The position numbers and the translations under genes were made by a program. Positions 25,428-33,768 of a stretch of DNA of 64,000 nt are shown here, piece after piece (the first letter of the stretch is position 1; every line of letters begins with the position of its first letter). Under the pieces are notes generated by a model, which made no database searches, was not told the origin of the DNA, and saw only the letters and a list, made by a program, of their open reading frames with translations. Source of the DNA: Anaerolineae bacterium (GTDB lineage Bacteria; Chloroflexota; Anaerolineae; Aggregatilineales; J027); NCBI GenBank assembly GCA_008933735.1, contig WBUL01000003.1, positions 1-64,000 of the forward strand, in the 5' to 3' direction.

Positions 25428-25535
25428 TAGGTTTTTCCAGGAAAATAATGATACTGGGCAGGTGACAGGCTACCCCTGCCAGGCGCGTCACCCGCCCATC
25501 TTGGGTGTATTGAAATTCTGGAAAAGCCTTAGTGC
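25428..25535. repeat. Palindromic MITE-like element, copy B (short form, 108 bp)
   Basis: An inverted copy of the element at 7070-7250. The ends are TTAGGTTTTTCCAG and CTGGAAAAGCCTTA, with the same subterminal arms (CTGGGCAGGTGACAGG and GCGTCACCCGCCCATC) as copy A. About 70 bp of the centre of copy A is missing here. Its right end includes TTAGTGC, so the purH stop codon lies inside the shared terminal sequence. No coding capacity. Confidence 0.85.
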
Positions 25536-27061
25536 CGGAAGTGGCGCACGTTGGTGAAAATCATCGCTATGCCGAGGCTGTCCGCGGCTTCAATGACAGT
25601 CTGGTCTCGCAGGGCCCCACCCGGCTGAATCACAGCGGTCACACCCGCTCTGGCGGCCTCTTCAACACCATCCGGGAAGGGGAAAAACGCATCTGAGGCC
25701 AGTACCGCGCCAGCCGCCTTTTCACCGGCTTTTGCAACGGCCAGCCTGACTGAATCCACGCGGCTGGACAGACCCCCGCCGATACCAACGGTTGCACGCT
25801 GTCGGGCGATCACAATCGCGTTGCTTTTGACCTGCTGGACAACCTTCCAGGCGAACTCCATCGCGCTTGTTTCTTCGTCGCTGGGGCGTCGTTGGGTGAC
25901 GACTTTCCATGTGGTGGTTTCCGGATCGCCGAAGTCCGTTTCCTGAACGAGCACGCCGCCCAGCACAGAGCGAAATTCCAGGCGGGGCAGGCGGAAATTC
26001 TGCGCCATGCGAATCAGCCGGCAGTTTTTCCGGTTATCCTTCAGTCTGGCAAGCGCCGAGTCCGCGAAATCCGGCGCGATGATGACCTCAATGAACAGGC
26101 TGCCCAGGGCATCAACAAACACATCATCAATTTTCTGGTTTACGGCGATGACGCCGCCAAAAGCTGAAACAGGATCGCTCTCCAGCGCGGGTGTGAAGGC
26201 GTCTGCCAGCGTTTCCGCCACTGCTACGCCGCAGGGAGTCAGGTGCTTAATGATGGCAACGGCGGCTTCCTTTTCCGGATCAAACGGGCAGATCGCCCGC
26301 CATGCCGAGTCCGCATCCAGGATGTTGTTGTACGAGAGGGGTTTGCCTGCCAGCAGTTCGCCGTTCAGCGGCCCTGTGCTGGCGGATTCGGCGAAGAATC
26401 CGGCCTTCTGATGGGGATTTTCCCCGTAGCGCAGTTCCTGGGTTTGCTTGACGGCCAGAGTGAAGGTGTCGCTCAATGGGTGTTCCAGGCTGCTGCCTGT
26501 GGCAAGGTAAGCGGTAATGGCGGCGTCATAGTCGCGGGTGTGGGTGAAGGCTTTTAGCGCGAGCCGCCGACGCACCTCCAGCGAAACGCGGCCTGTTTTC
26601 TGGATTTCTTCCAGCACAGGCAGGTAATCCGCCGGGTCAACGATGACGGTCACACGGCTGTAATTTTTCGCTGCGCCTCGCAGCAGCGTCACCCCGCCAA
26701 TATCAATGTTTTCAATCGCTTCGTCCAGACTGACTCCTGGTTGGCTGGTGACTTTCTGGAAAGGATATAGATTGCACACCACCAGGTCAATTGGGGCGTA
26801 GCCCGTTTGTTTGAGTTCGTCCAGGTCAGAATCACGGGCAAGAATTCCGGCATGAATCGCAGGGTGGAGGGTTTTAACACGCCCGCCAAGCATTTCCGGG
26901 GAGTTGGTGACTCGTTCAACCGGAACAACCTCGATACCCGATTCTGTAAGTTTCTGGGCGGTTCCTCCGCTGGCGACCAGATCCCAGCCAAGCTGTGCTA
27001 AACCCTGTGCCAGCGTTTCCAGTCCGGTTTTATCGGACACGCTGAACAATGCACGTGGCAT
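25529..27061 (-). CDS. purH: Bifunctional AICAR formyltransferase / IMP cyclohydrolase
   Basis: A 510-residue PurH catalysing the last two steps of de novo purine synthesis in the cytoplasm. The N-terminal cyclohydrolase domain begins RALFSVSDKTGLETLAQGLA and holds GGRVKTLHPAIHAGIL; the transformylase domain has ELRYGENPHQKAGFF (about 210-224) with the essential K-x-x-N-P-H region, and the protein ends with the family's RHFRH. Length is normal. GAGGAGA precedes the ATG by about 7 bases. The TAA lies within the terminal sequence of the palindromic element, yet the C terminus looks intact. Confidence 0.96.
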   Translation of the reverse strand: MPRALFSVSDKTGLETLAQGLAQLGWDLVASGGTAQKLTESGIEVVPVERVTNSPEMLGGRVKTLHPAIHAGILARDSDLDELKQTGYAPIDLVVCNLYPFQKVTSQPGVSLDEAIENIDIGGVTLLRGAAKNYSRVTVIVDPADYLPVLEEIQKTGRVSLEVRRRLALKAFTHTRDYDAAITAYLATGSSLEHPLSDTFTLAVKQTQELRYGENPHQKAGFFAESASTGPLNGELLAGKPLSYNNILDADSAWRAICPFDPEKEAAVAIIKHLTPCGVAVAETLADAFTPALESDPVSAFGGVIAVNQKIDDVFVDALGSLFIEVIIAPDFADSALARLKDNRKNCRLIRMAQNFRLPRLEFRSVLGGVLVQETDFGDPETTTWKVVTQRRPSDEETSAMEFAWKVVQQVKSNAIVIARQRATVGIGGGLSSRVDSVRLAVAKAGEKAAGAVLASDAFFPFPDGVEEAARAGVTAVIQPGGALRDQTVIEAADSLGIAMIFTNVRHFRH

Positions 27062-27119
27062 CGCTGTTTCTCCTCACAATGTTTCGCTCCGATTGTAGCG
27101 GGTTGAGGAGCACGTGTCT

Positions 27120-28778
27120 TTAGCTGGATTTACGATTAATTTCGACGCATGGGACGGGTTCGCCCGCCGCAATCGAGTCGCGCAGTTCGCGCGTTTGTGC
27201 GCTGGGTTCTTCCTGAAAGAATTCACGGAACAATTTTTCCAGGGTCATGTACACCATCAATGCGGTGTTTTTGTTGCCCAGGCAGGCATGGTAGCGCATC
27301 AGGCGGCGGTAGGTGGCTTCGTGGTAGGCGTCCTGCTTCAGGCACAATTCTGCGGTTGCAATCGCTTCTTCTAAACGGCCATCACGGGCATACAAATCCG
27401 CCAGCCGATTGAGCGTTTTGGCGAATTTGGTTTGGATATGGCTGCGAAGCTGAACACTCCACTGCTGGAAGCGGTCTTTGGGCAGGTATTCTCCCTGATA
27501 GATACGCAGGGCTTTTTCATACGTTTTGATGGCATTGGCGTAGGCGTGCTCCTGCTCATAGAGCTTGCCCTCACTCTGGATTTCTTCCAGCTCGATGAAG
27601 TCCACCCGCACATTGGTTGAGAAATTAAAGCGGTAAGCCGATCCTTCCCGCACGATAAAAGAAGAATCGCCGGGTTGGGCAAGATTGGGTTCAAGGATCA
27701 TCCGCATCTGATTGATGAGAGGGCGCAAGTCCGCCGCCGCGACCGACTCAGATTTCATCAAGTCGGCAAGCTCATCTACGGATACGGGTGCACCACGCCG
27801 GGTCATCAGGATTTTAAGCAGGGTTTCTACGGCAGATTCGCCAAAATCGTCCACGATTTCGCCATTGCGCCAGAGACGGAAATCTCCCAACGTTTGGATC
27901 CGGAGTTTGGCGCTGGCGGTCAGTTTGCGAATCAGCCCGATCAGCTCATATTTGTGGAAGCTGTCTTTGTCCACAAAACCGGAGATAGAGTATTTCATAA
28001 ACAGGGTCGCCACATCCCCTCGGCTGGCTTCGCCACTTACGATAATCACCTGTGTGGCGAGATCAGCGCTGGTCAGGTAGTCCAGAAGCTGCCAGCCCTG
28101 AGCGTGTTGCAGTGGGATGTTGGCATCGCCCAGGCGCAAATCCAGCAGCACGATATTAAACGCGATCTTTTCTTCCCGCAGTATGTGCAGCGCCTCGCCA
28201 GCGTCCCGTACCGTGCGCCAGAACCAGCCTTCTTCTTCAATAGTTCGAGAAAGAATTACCTGCCAGTCGGGGCGGTCTTCAACGATCAGGATGCGCGGCA
28301 CCCCTTTCCGTTCGCCGTCAACAGGTGCAACAGGCATTTCCTGAGAGCTGGTGATGACGCTTTCGGCCCGGTCGATATGTCGGGCCGGCAGCGGGACACC
28401 ATGCAAGGCATCCTGAGCGAGTTTGACGAAGGTCTCTTTATTCCAGGTCTGTTTTTCAATGATCGGAAATTTCCTCAGCAGGTCGTCCGAACCGGGCAAG
28501 GATATGTGACTGACCGAACCGCTGACCACAATCAGAGGGGTAGTGGGGTAGCGCTGCTGGATTTCGTTAATGACTCGCACGCCGTCGCGGTTGTATTTGT
28601 TGGCATTATCCAGAACAGGATCAACTACGGCAAGGTCATAACGGGTGTGTTCGAGCAGGGCAAGCGCCTGCCGAAAATTGCTGGCAACATCGACCTCGCC
28701 TCCCATACTCATAAGCGTGCGAGAGAGAATACTCTGCCAGTCAATTCGATCTTCAACAAGGAGGGCACGCCAATTCAT
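27120..28778 (-). CDS. Response regulator: two receiver domains plus BTAD-type output
   Basis: About 552 residues from the ATG at 28778 (GGGAG about 10 bases upstream); the longer frame to 28892 lies inside the kinase gene. Two receivers are present: ALLVEDRIDWQSILSRTLM with phosphate-accepting Asp in DLAVVDPVLD, and ILIVEDRPDWQVILSRTIEE with IVLLDLRLGD. A winged-helix-like region (FRLWRNGEIVDDFGESAVET) and a TPR-rich bacterial transcriptional activator domain (YANAIKTYEKALRIYQGEYL onward) follow, the layout of SARP/BTAD regulators. It is the last gene of an MBL hydrolase-histidine kinase-regulator operon, 5 bp after the kinase, its likely partner. Target genes unknown. Confidence 0.82.
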   Translation of the reverse strand: MNWRALLVEDRIDWQSILSRTLMSMGGEVDVASNFRQALALLEHTRYDLAVVDPVLDNANKYNRDGVRVINEIQQRYPTTPLIVVSGSVSHISLPGSDDLLRKFPIIEKQTWNKETFVKLAQDALHGVPLPARHIDRAESVITSSQEMPVAPVDGERKGVPRILIVEDRPDWQVILSRTIEEEGWFWRTVRDAGEALHILREEKIAFNIVLLDLRLGDANIPLQHAQGWQLLDYLTSADLATQVIIVSGEASRGDVATLFMKYSISGFVDKDSFHKYELIGLIRKLTASAKLRIQTLGDFRLWRNGEIVDDFGESAVETLLKILMTRRGAPVSVDELADLMKSESVAAADLRPLINQMRMILEPNLAQPGDSSFIVREGSAYRFNFSTNVRVDFIELEEIQSEGKLYEQEHAYANAIKTYEKALRIYQGEYLPKDRFQQWSVQLRSHIQTKFAKTLNRLADLYARDGRLEEAIATAELCLKQDAYHEATYRRLMRYHACLGNKNTALMVYMTLEKLFREFFQEEPSAQTRELRDSIAAGEPVPCVEINRKSS

Positions 28779-28783
28779 CGTTA

Positions 28784-30361
28784 TTATTTCTCCCAGGGTG
28801 GCAGTGTGATGCGGAAGATGGTACCTTTGCCGACAGTGCTTGTAACGCTGATTTTGCCGCCAATAAGTTCTACATACAGTTTGACCATCCACAATCCCAA
28901 ACCCAGTCCATCGGATTTGCTGGTCACAAAAGGATCAAAAATCTTGGAGCGCAGATGGTCGGGGATGCCCTGCCCATCATCCTGTATCATGATTTCAACG
29001 GTTCCGTTTTGGGCGCGGCGGCAGGTGAGGGTCAGCGTACCTCTGCCGTTCATGACATCGGTCGCGTTGTTCATCAGGTGCAAAAAAACTTCAACTAAGC
29101 GTTCCGCATCCGCGCCAACGCGGGGAATACCGTCCTCATAATGACGCTCAACCTTCACAGCGGCATCCACACGGGAAAACTGAAGGGCGGTTTCCATGGC
29201 TTCAATGACCTCAATCGGGCGAATGTCGCCGGGGCGGAGTTCTGTGGCACCGCGAATCCGCCGCACCATGAGTAACGTTTCCTCGGCGTTGTGCAGGACA
29301 TTTTCGACCATCAGCCGCATTTCCATACTGGGGTGCGGGGTGGCCTTCAGTTCATCAGCCATTTCCATTGCCCAGACGCGCACCGCGCCCACCGAGTTGT
29401 TGATCTTGTGGGCCAGATTTAACACCATATGCGCCATTGCCGTTTGTTTTTTGGCGTCCGCAAGCTGCTCGGTGGTGTGCTTGAGTGCCTCATAGGTGTT
29501 CGCATTTCCCACACCAATAGCAGACCATTTGGCAATAGTACGCAGGAGTTGAGCGTCGCTTTCGTCAAAAATATCGTTGACCTTGTTGATACCTTCAATC
29601 ACCCCGATGATTTCGTCATCCAGGATAATGGGTACGGCGATGATGGAACGGGTATCAAACCCCCCTTTTTCATCAATGGCGGGCTCCCAGCGTGGGTCTT
29701 TTTTGACATCATTCACTATGGCAGTTTTGCCATATTCCACGACCCAGCCTGCGATACCCTGACCGGGTTTCAGACGGATCGATAAGTCTTTTTCGGGGGG
29801 GGTGTGGCTCCATAACATGAGGTCGCCGCTCTCATAGTCCTTAAGCATAATCGACGCTTCTTCGACTTCCAGCAGGTCTTTGGTGGCACTCATGATGCGT
29901 CCAGCGACTTCCTGAATCTGGAGACTGCTGAGCATATTGAGCAGGCTGTCACCAAATTTATCAATCCACTTGAGTTCACTGGTTTTCAGTTTCATCTGGG
30001 CAAAGTAGGTGGCATTTTCCAACGCAACCCCAAGCTGCTGCGCGATAAGATGCACGACCCGCAGTTCATTGTCTGACCATTGCCGCGAGCCGTAGAGAAC
30101 GAGTGTTCCCAGATGCCCCTCCGCACCCGTAATGACAGCCTCTGTGTATGGGGTTTCAGACGTAATGCGATTGAAATCTCCAAACTGGCTTGGTAAACGC
30201 AGTTCAGCGAGGATAGGCTGGTTAAGGCGTATTTCGGCGGCATCGACACGGAACAGCGCGATCACTTTTTGCAGGGTACTTGGCAGGCCATACTTGACCC
30301 CTCTGCCGCCCCCCAGAGTACGTTCGATATTCTGCAAGAAGTTGAAGTAAGTGTCTAACAC
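28784..30361 (-). CDS. GAF-domain sensor histidine kinase, cytoplasmic
   Basis: A 525-residue soluble kinase with no transmembrane segment. Two GAF-like regions are seen (about 30-125 and 155-300; the second has TRSIIAVPIILDDEIIGVIE). The dimerisation part contains LAHKINNSVGAVRVW, where H is the likely phospho-accepting histidine but the usual H-E/D-L/I is replaced by H-K-I, as in some families where the following N is kept. The ATPase domain shows NNATDVMNGRG, DDGQGIPDHL, and GLGLGLWMVK. It is followed 5 bp later by the double-receiver regulator and preceded 12 bp earlier by an MBL hydrolase; a cytosolic small-molecule signal is inferred. Confidence 0.88.
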   Translation of the reverse strand: MLDTYFNFLQNIERTLGGGRGVKYGLPSTLQKVIALFRVDAAEIRLNQPILAELRLPSQFGDFNRITSETPYTEAVITGAEGHLGTLVLYGSRQWSDNELRVVHLIAQQLGVALENATYFAQMKLKTSELKWIDKFGDSLLNMLSSLQIQEVAGRIMSATKDLLEVEEASIMLKDYESGDLMLWSHTPPEKDLSIRLKPGQGIAGWVVEYGKTAIVNDVKKDPRWEPAIDEKGGFDTRSIIAVPIILDDEIIGVIEGINKVNDIFDESDAQLLRTIAKWSAIGVGNANTYEALKHTTEQLADAKKQTAMAHMVLNLAHKINNSVGAVRVWAMEMADELKATPHPSMEMRLMVENVLHNAEETLLMVRRIRGATELRPGDIRPIEVIEAMETALQFSRVDAAVKVERHYEDGIPRVGADAERLVEVFLHLMNNATDVMNGRGTLTLTCRRAQNGTVEIMIQDDGQGIPDHLRSKIFDPFVTSKSDGLGLGLWMVKLYVELIGGKISVTSTVGKGTIFRITLPPWEK

Positions 30362-30373
30362 CGATCTATCCTA

Positions 30374-31345
30374 TCAGATTTCAATCGTCAGACCTTCGTA
30401 GGCCAACAGGACTTCCACAGGCGGGGTATGCCCATTTCCTGTGCGTGACGCCCGGTATTGGAGATGATGGTCAGCATCATCCACTTTATTCCATAAATGC
30501 TGCGCGGGCGAATCAGGATCATGGTGGGTGAGGACCAGTCGTTTGACGCCCGCCCGCCACGCCAACTCCGCGCCGATCTTGGGTGTGCTGTGTCCCCAAT
30601 CGGCTTTGTTGGTGATGGCTTCTGTAAAATCATACTGGGCATCGAAAATCAGTACGTCCGCGTCCTTGAAGAAGGATTCATAGAGGGCTGTGTATTCGTG
30701 CTCCATTTTTTGATATTCGCCGTCAGTGGCGTAGACGAAAACTTTATCATTGAAGGTAAACCGGTACGCGAAACTGGACCCAGGATGGTGAAGTTCGCGG
30801 ATTTCAACGGTGACCCCTTCAATCTCATGGATTTCGCCCGGTGTAAGAAGGTTGTAGATTCGAGTGGCCTGTGGATAGTCCAACTCGACAGGAAAAAACG
30901 GGTGCCGCATGACCTGGCGCAGCCGCCAATCCATATCCGGGAAAGGGCTGTGAATCCGCAAGACATTGCCGGGCGTATAGGCCGGCGCGAAAAACGGAAA
31001 TCCTTCGATGTGATCCCAATGGGTGTGGCTCATGAAGATATGAGCGATTCCTGTTCCGCTTCCAAATTCCGTCTGCATCAGCTCCTTGCCAAGCAGACGA
31101 ATCCCCGATCCCATATCCAGAATAAACAGGGAATCGTTTACGCGCAGTTCCACGCAGGTGGTGTTCCCGCTTACGACCGTATTTAAATAGGGTGGCAGGC
31201 GTTCGATGAAGCGATTCATGGCCGCCGGATCGCTAAGATTAATCCCCTGACTGCGTTCCAATGTTTCGCGGAGCCGTTCGCGGAGTTCTGTGGTTGTCAT
31301 CGGCGTCGGAATTGACCCGCGGGCACCCCAGATTCGGATTTTCAT
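30374..31345 (-). CDS. MBL-fold metallohydrolase
   Basis: A 323-residue metallo-beta-lactamase-fold hydrolase. It opens KIRIWGARGSIPTP, typical of the PhnP/cAMP-phosphodiesterase-like branch, with the metal motif HTHWDH (107-112), a later ELHHPGSSFAYRF histidine, ATDGEY as the aspartate site and LTHHDP near the end. A loop insert of about 30 residues (about 17-50, LRERLRETLERSQGINLSDP) is longer than in PhnP. It leads an operon with a GAF kinase and a BTAD regulator, suggesting turnover of a signal nucleotide, but that is only a hypothesis. GAGAAGG precedes the start. The 120 bp upstream are AT-rich and hold the probable promoter. Confidence 0.85.
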   Translation of the reverse strand: MKIRIWGARGSIPTPMTTTELRERLRETLERSQGINLSDPAAMNRFIERLPPYLNTVVSGNTTCVELRVNDSLFILDMGSGIRLLGKELMQTEFGSGTGIAHIFMSHTHWDHIEGFPFFAPAYTPGNVLRIHSPFPDMDWRLRQVMRHPFFPVELDYPQATRIYNLLTPGEIHEIEGVTVEIRELHHPGSSFAYRFTFNDKVFVYATDGEYQKMEHEYTALYESFFKDADVLIFDAQYDFTEAITNKADWGHSTPKIGAELAWRAGVKRLVLTHHDPDSPAQHLWNKVDDADHHLQYRASRTGNGHTPPVEVLLAYEGLTIEI

Positions 31346-31468
31346 AAAACTGACCTTCTCTTCAACTACGCAACTTACGCAGATTCTTCTTTTTGCGCTA
31401 GTTAAAATGTCGCTTACAGAAAAATACTAACTGAATTTAATTTGTTTCTCTACCTTATCATAACTTAC

Positions 31469-33388
31469 CTATTTTTGCGTCCGGATGACCTTTGCTACTT
31501 TAAGCTCGAACTGAAAACTGGTGCCAGCCACCGGGGTAGGCACCATTGTGCTTTCCGGTGTGTAAACCTGTGCTTTGACCAGACGGGGCAAATGGAGCGT
31601 GATCCGCTGTGGTTGGTCACTGTAGTTCACGAGATGATACTGAGATTCGCCAGATGGCTCACGCCACATGGTAAAAAGCAGGGGCTGCTCTGCATCGACA
31701 TGCGGCTGCCACGTTCCGATTGTATCCAGAAGCTCGCGCCGCAAGCTTTCGGGTGGCAGAGCGTACATGTGTTCCTGAGCCAGCAGATAGCGTGGCAGTC
31801 CCAGACTGTCGGCCAGTGCCCGTATCAGACGGATGTGGTGGTACGTCCGCCACCCAATCGAAGCGAAACGTACAATTTCTCTGCGGAGCGTTCTCCACTG
31901 TGGTAACGACCCTTGTTTGCTGAAATTCTGCCAGATTCCCTGCCCCAAACGCGGTTGGTCAAGGGCGACGATTTTGCCGCCTTGATCCTGAAACGCACGC
32001 AGGTTCTCATCCAGCCTGTCCACATCTCCAGGGGGAACAATCAACGTCTTGACATGGGGCCAACCGTTATCTCCAACGATGCGAAACGGAAGCCCCGCGT
32101 GAAACAGAGTTTCGCAGGCCGCGAAAAATGCAGGCCAGGTCGCTTCCCATTGGAAACGGGTTGCCTGGTAGGGATGGTAGATCGCCAGCTCACTGCTCGG
32201 TTCTCGCTGGCTCAACCACGCGGCGTTTTCCGTCAGCCAGCGGTTAACCTGGCGGATGTCATTCTGCTGATGGGCATAGCGGTCATGAATAAGCAGGGTG
32301 AAGTGTTTCTGGTGGAGATATTCGGTACCTTTAGTCACAACCGGGCAGTTCATGGCAGTGCCTTCAAGCAAGGTGCGGGCAAAGGTGCAGCCGCTCCAGA
32401 CGTGCTCGAAGCCAATGCCCTGCTCGTACGAAATGGTGCTGACAGGAACATGATTAGTATGCGCTTTTGCCGCACCAAGCACTATCGCGTTGCTTGCCAC
32501 GCCGCCATGTTTGAGCAAACGGGGCAGGGCGAAATTTTCGATCATGACGATGTCCTGAAGTTCTGCCAGCGCGGGCAGTTCCATGCCAAGTTCGACAAAC
32601 GCATTACGGTTGATGGCATCGAGGTTGTTGGCGCTGATCTTGATAGCCGGGTTCAGTTCGCGGGCGTAGTCGGCCCACTCGCGGATAACACGGGTCATAA
32701 GATTTGCCCGCCAACGTAAATACTGCTGGGATTCCGGGGACCCGACGTAGAGCACCGTCGGGATTTCCGCCCCATCATTGTCTTTGGCGTAGGCACGGCG
32801 GCTGTATTCCGAATACGAGCCGATGACACCCCAGATGGCACTTTTCCATTCGACCCCGCCGCCGCCAACCCAGGGATTATCAAAAAATACGCCATCCGCC
32901 CCGGCCTCAACCACAATCCGGACTCTATCGCGGACTTCCGCCAGCCAGTCCGGGTGATTCAGGCAGGTAAAATAGCGTCCGGTGTAATAAGGGATTTTTT
33001 TGCCAAAAGGGTCGATGGCGTACCAGTCTTTGTGTTTGTACGAACCTTTGTAGACACAGTTCGAGGTCTGAATGTAGCCAAAAACTTTGATGTTTTTCGC
33101 ATGGTAAACCTGAACCGCCTGACGAAACGAGTCCCAATCTTCCTGCTCAATTTCTGGAGGGAAACCCCAGTTGCAGGTTAAATAGACCCAATTAAACCCC
33201 ATCGCCGAGATGCGCTCCGCGCCGGCTTCGGTGTGGGCGATATGATGGACAGCGTCATCAACTTTGCGGCCCATGAATTTGAGTCGGTTCATGCGGCTTG
33301 TGCCGGGGCCTGCCCAGAGGTATACCGGACGGTGGGTACCCAGTCCCAGTTCAGTCACCTGACCTTGCTCATTTTTTGTGCTCGCCAT
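31469..33388 (-). CDS. Glycoside-hydrolase-like barrel protein with GATase-like domain
   Basis: About 639 residues; two start codons are possible, at 33400 and 33388, and I prefer the latter. No signal peptide. Residues 25-330 look like a (beta/alpha)8 barrel (MGFNWVYLTCNWGFPPEIEQ, GADGVFFDNPWVGGGG, INRNAFVELG). A flavodoxin/GATase-like part follows (LIVPPGDVDRL, FQDQGGKIVALDQP) and a C-terminal beta-sandwich (YHLVNYSDQPQRITLHL), the order known from GH42-type and related alpha-glycan enzymes. Catalytic residues cannot be fixed, so activity is not claimed. It is transcribed alone, divergent from a small unknown gene. Confidence 0.65.
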   Translation of the reverse strand: MASTKNEQGQVTELGLGTHRPVYLWAGPGTSRMNRLKFMGRKVDDAVHHIAHTEAGAERISAMGFNWVYLTCNWGFPPEIEQEDWDSFRQAVQVYHAKNIKVFGYIQTSNCVYKGSYKHKDWYAIDPFGKKIPYYTGRYFTCLNHPDWLAEVRDRVRIVVEAGADGVFFDNPWVGGGGVEWKSAIWGVIGSYSEYSRRAYAKDNDGAEIPTVLYVGSPESQQYLRWRANLMTRVIREWADYARELNPAIKISANNLDAINRNAFVELGMELPALAELQDIVMIENFALPRLLKHGGVASNAIVLGAAKAHTNHVPVSTISYEQGIGFEHVWSGCTFARTLLEGTAMNCPVVTKGTEYLHQKHFTLLIHDRYAHQQNDIRQVNRWLTENAAWLSQREPSSELAIYHPYQATRFQWEATWPAFFAACETLFHAGLPFRIVGDNGWPHVKTLIVPPGDVDRLDENLRAFQDQGGKIVALDQPRLGQGIWQNFSKQGSLPQWRTLRREIVRFASIGWRTYHHIRLIRALADSLGLPRYLLAQEHMYALPPESLRRELLDTIGTWQPHVDAEQPLLFTMWREPSGESQYHLVNYSDQPQRITLHLPRLVKAQVYTPESTMVPTPVAGTSFQFELKVAKVIRTQK

Positions 33389-33447
33389 TATACTTTTCAA
33401 ATGTCCTCTCGACTACTAAAATAGTTGTAAAAATTGGGAGGGCATGT

Positions 33448-33768
33448 ATGCAATCACCCGAACAGAAGACTCAGATTATGCGCGAAAAACGCGACGCCAA
33501 AGTGCGTGACCATCTTAGCCAGTATGCCCCGGTGTGGCTGGTGGATGAAGTGGCGATTTTAGACGAAGACGCGCTGCAATTTAATGTGGTTTTTTACCAT
33601 CCGAATTACAAATGGGTGAACCGCCGCTATCGGTATGATTCTTTTAATGATGTACTGTACCACAAAGGGCAGGTTTTGCTGGATGAAGCCGATACCGTTG
33701 ACCTGCAAAATCAGGAACCCTATCTGTACGCACCGGTTATCAACACCGTAAATTCCTATGGCGGCTAG
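33448..33768 (+). CDS. Small soluble protein of unknown function
   Basis: 106 residues from the ATG at 33448, preceded by GGGAGGGC; the open frame extends back to 33298 but overlaps the divergent gene. The protein is charged and aromatic-rich (YAPVWLVDEVAILDEDALQF, FYHPNYKWVNRRYRYDSFND), with no signal peptide or membrane helix, and would form a small alpha/beta domain. I do not recognise it. Its stop overlaps the stop of the convergent glycosyltransferase by 4 bp. Confidence 0.6.
   Translation: MQSPEQKTQIMREKRDAKVRDHLSQYAPVWLVDEVAILDEDALQFNVVFYHPNYKWVNRRYRYDSFNDVLYHKGQVLLDEADTVDLQNQEPYLYAPVINTVNSYGG

Noticed and set aside
28779..28892. N-terminal extension of the double-receiver regulator
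   Set aside because: The stretch lies inside the 3' end of the kinase gene; the ATG at 28778 has GGGAG upstream and opens directly into the receiver fold.
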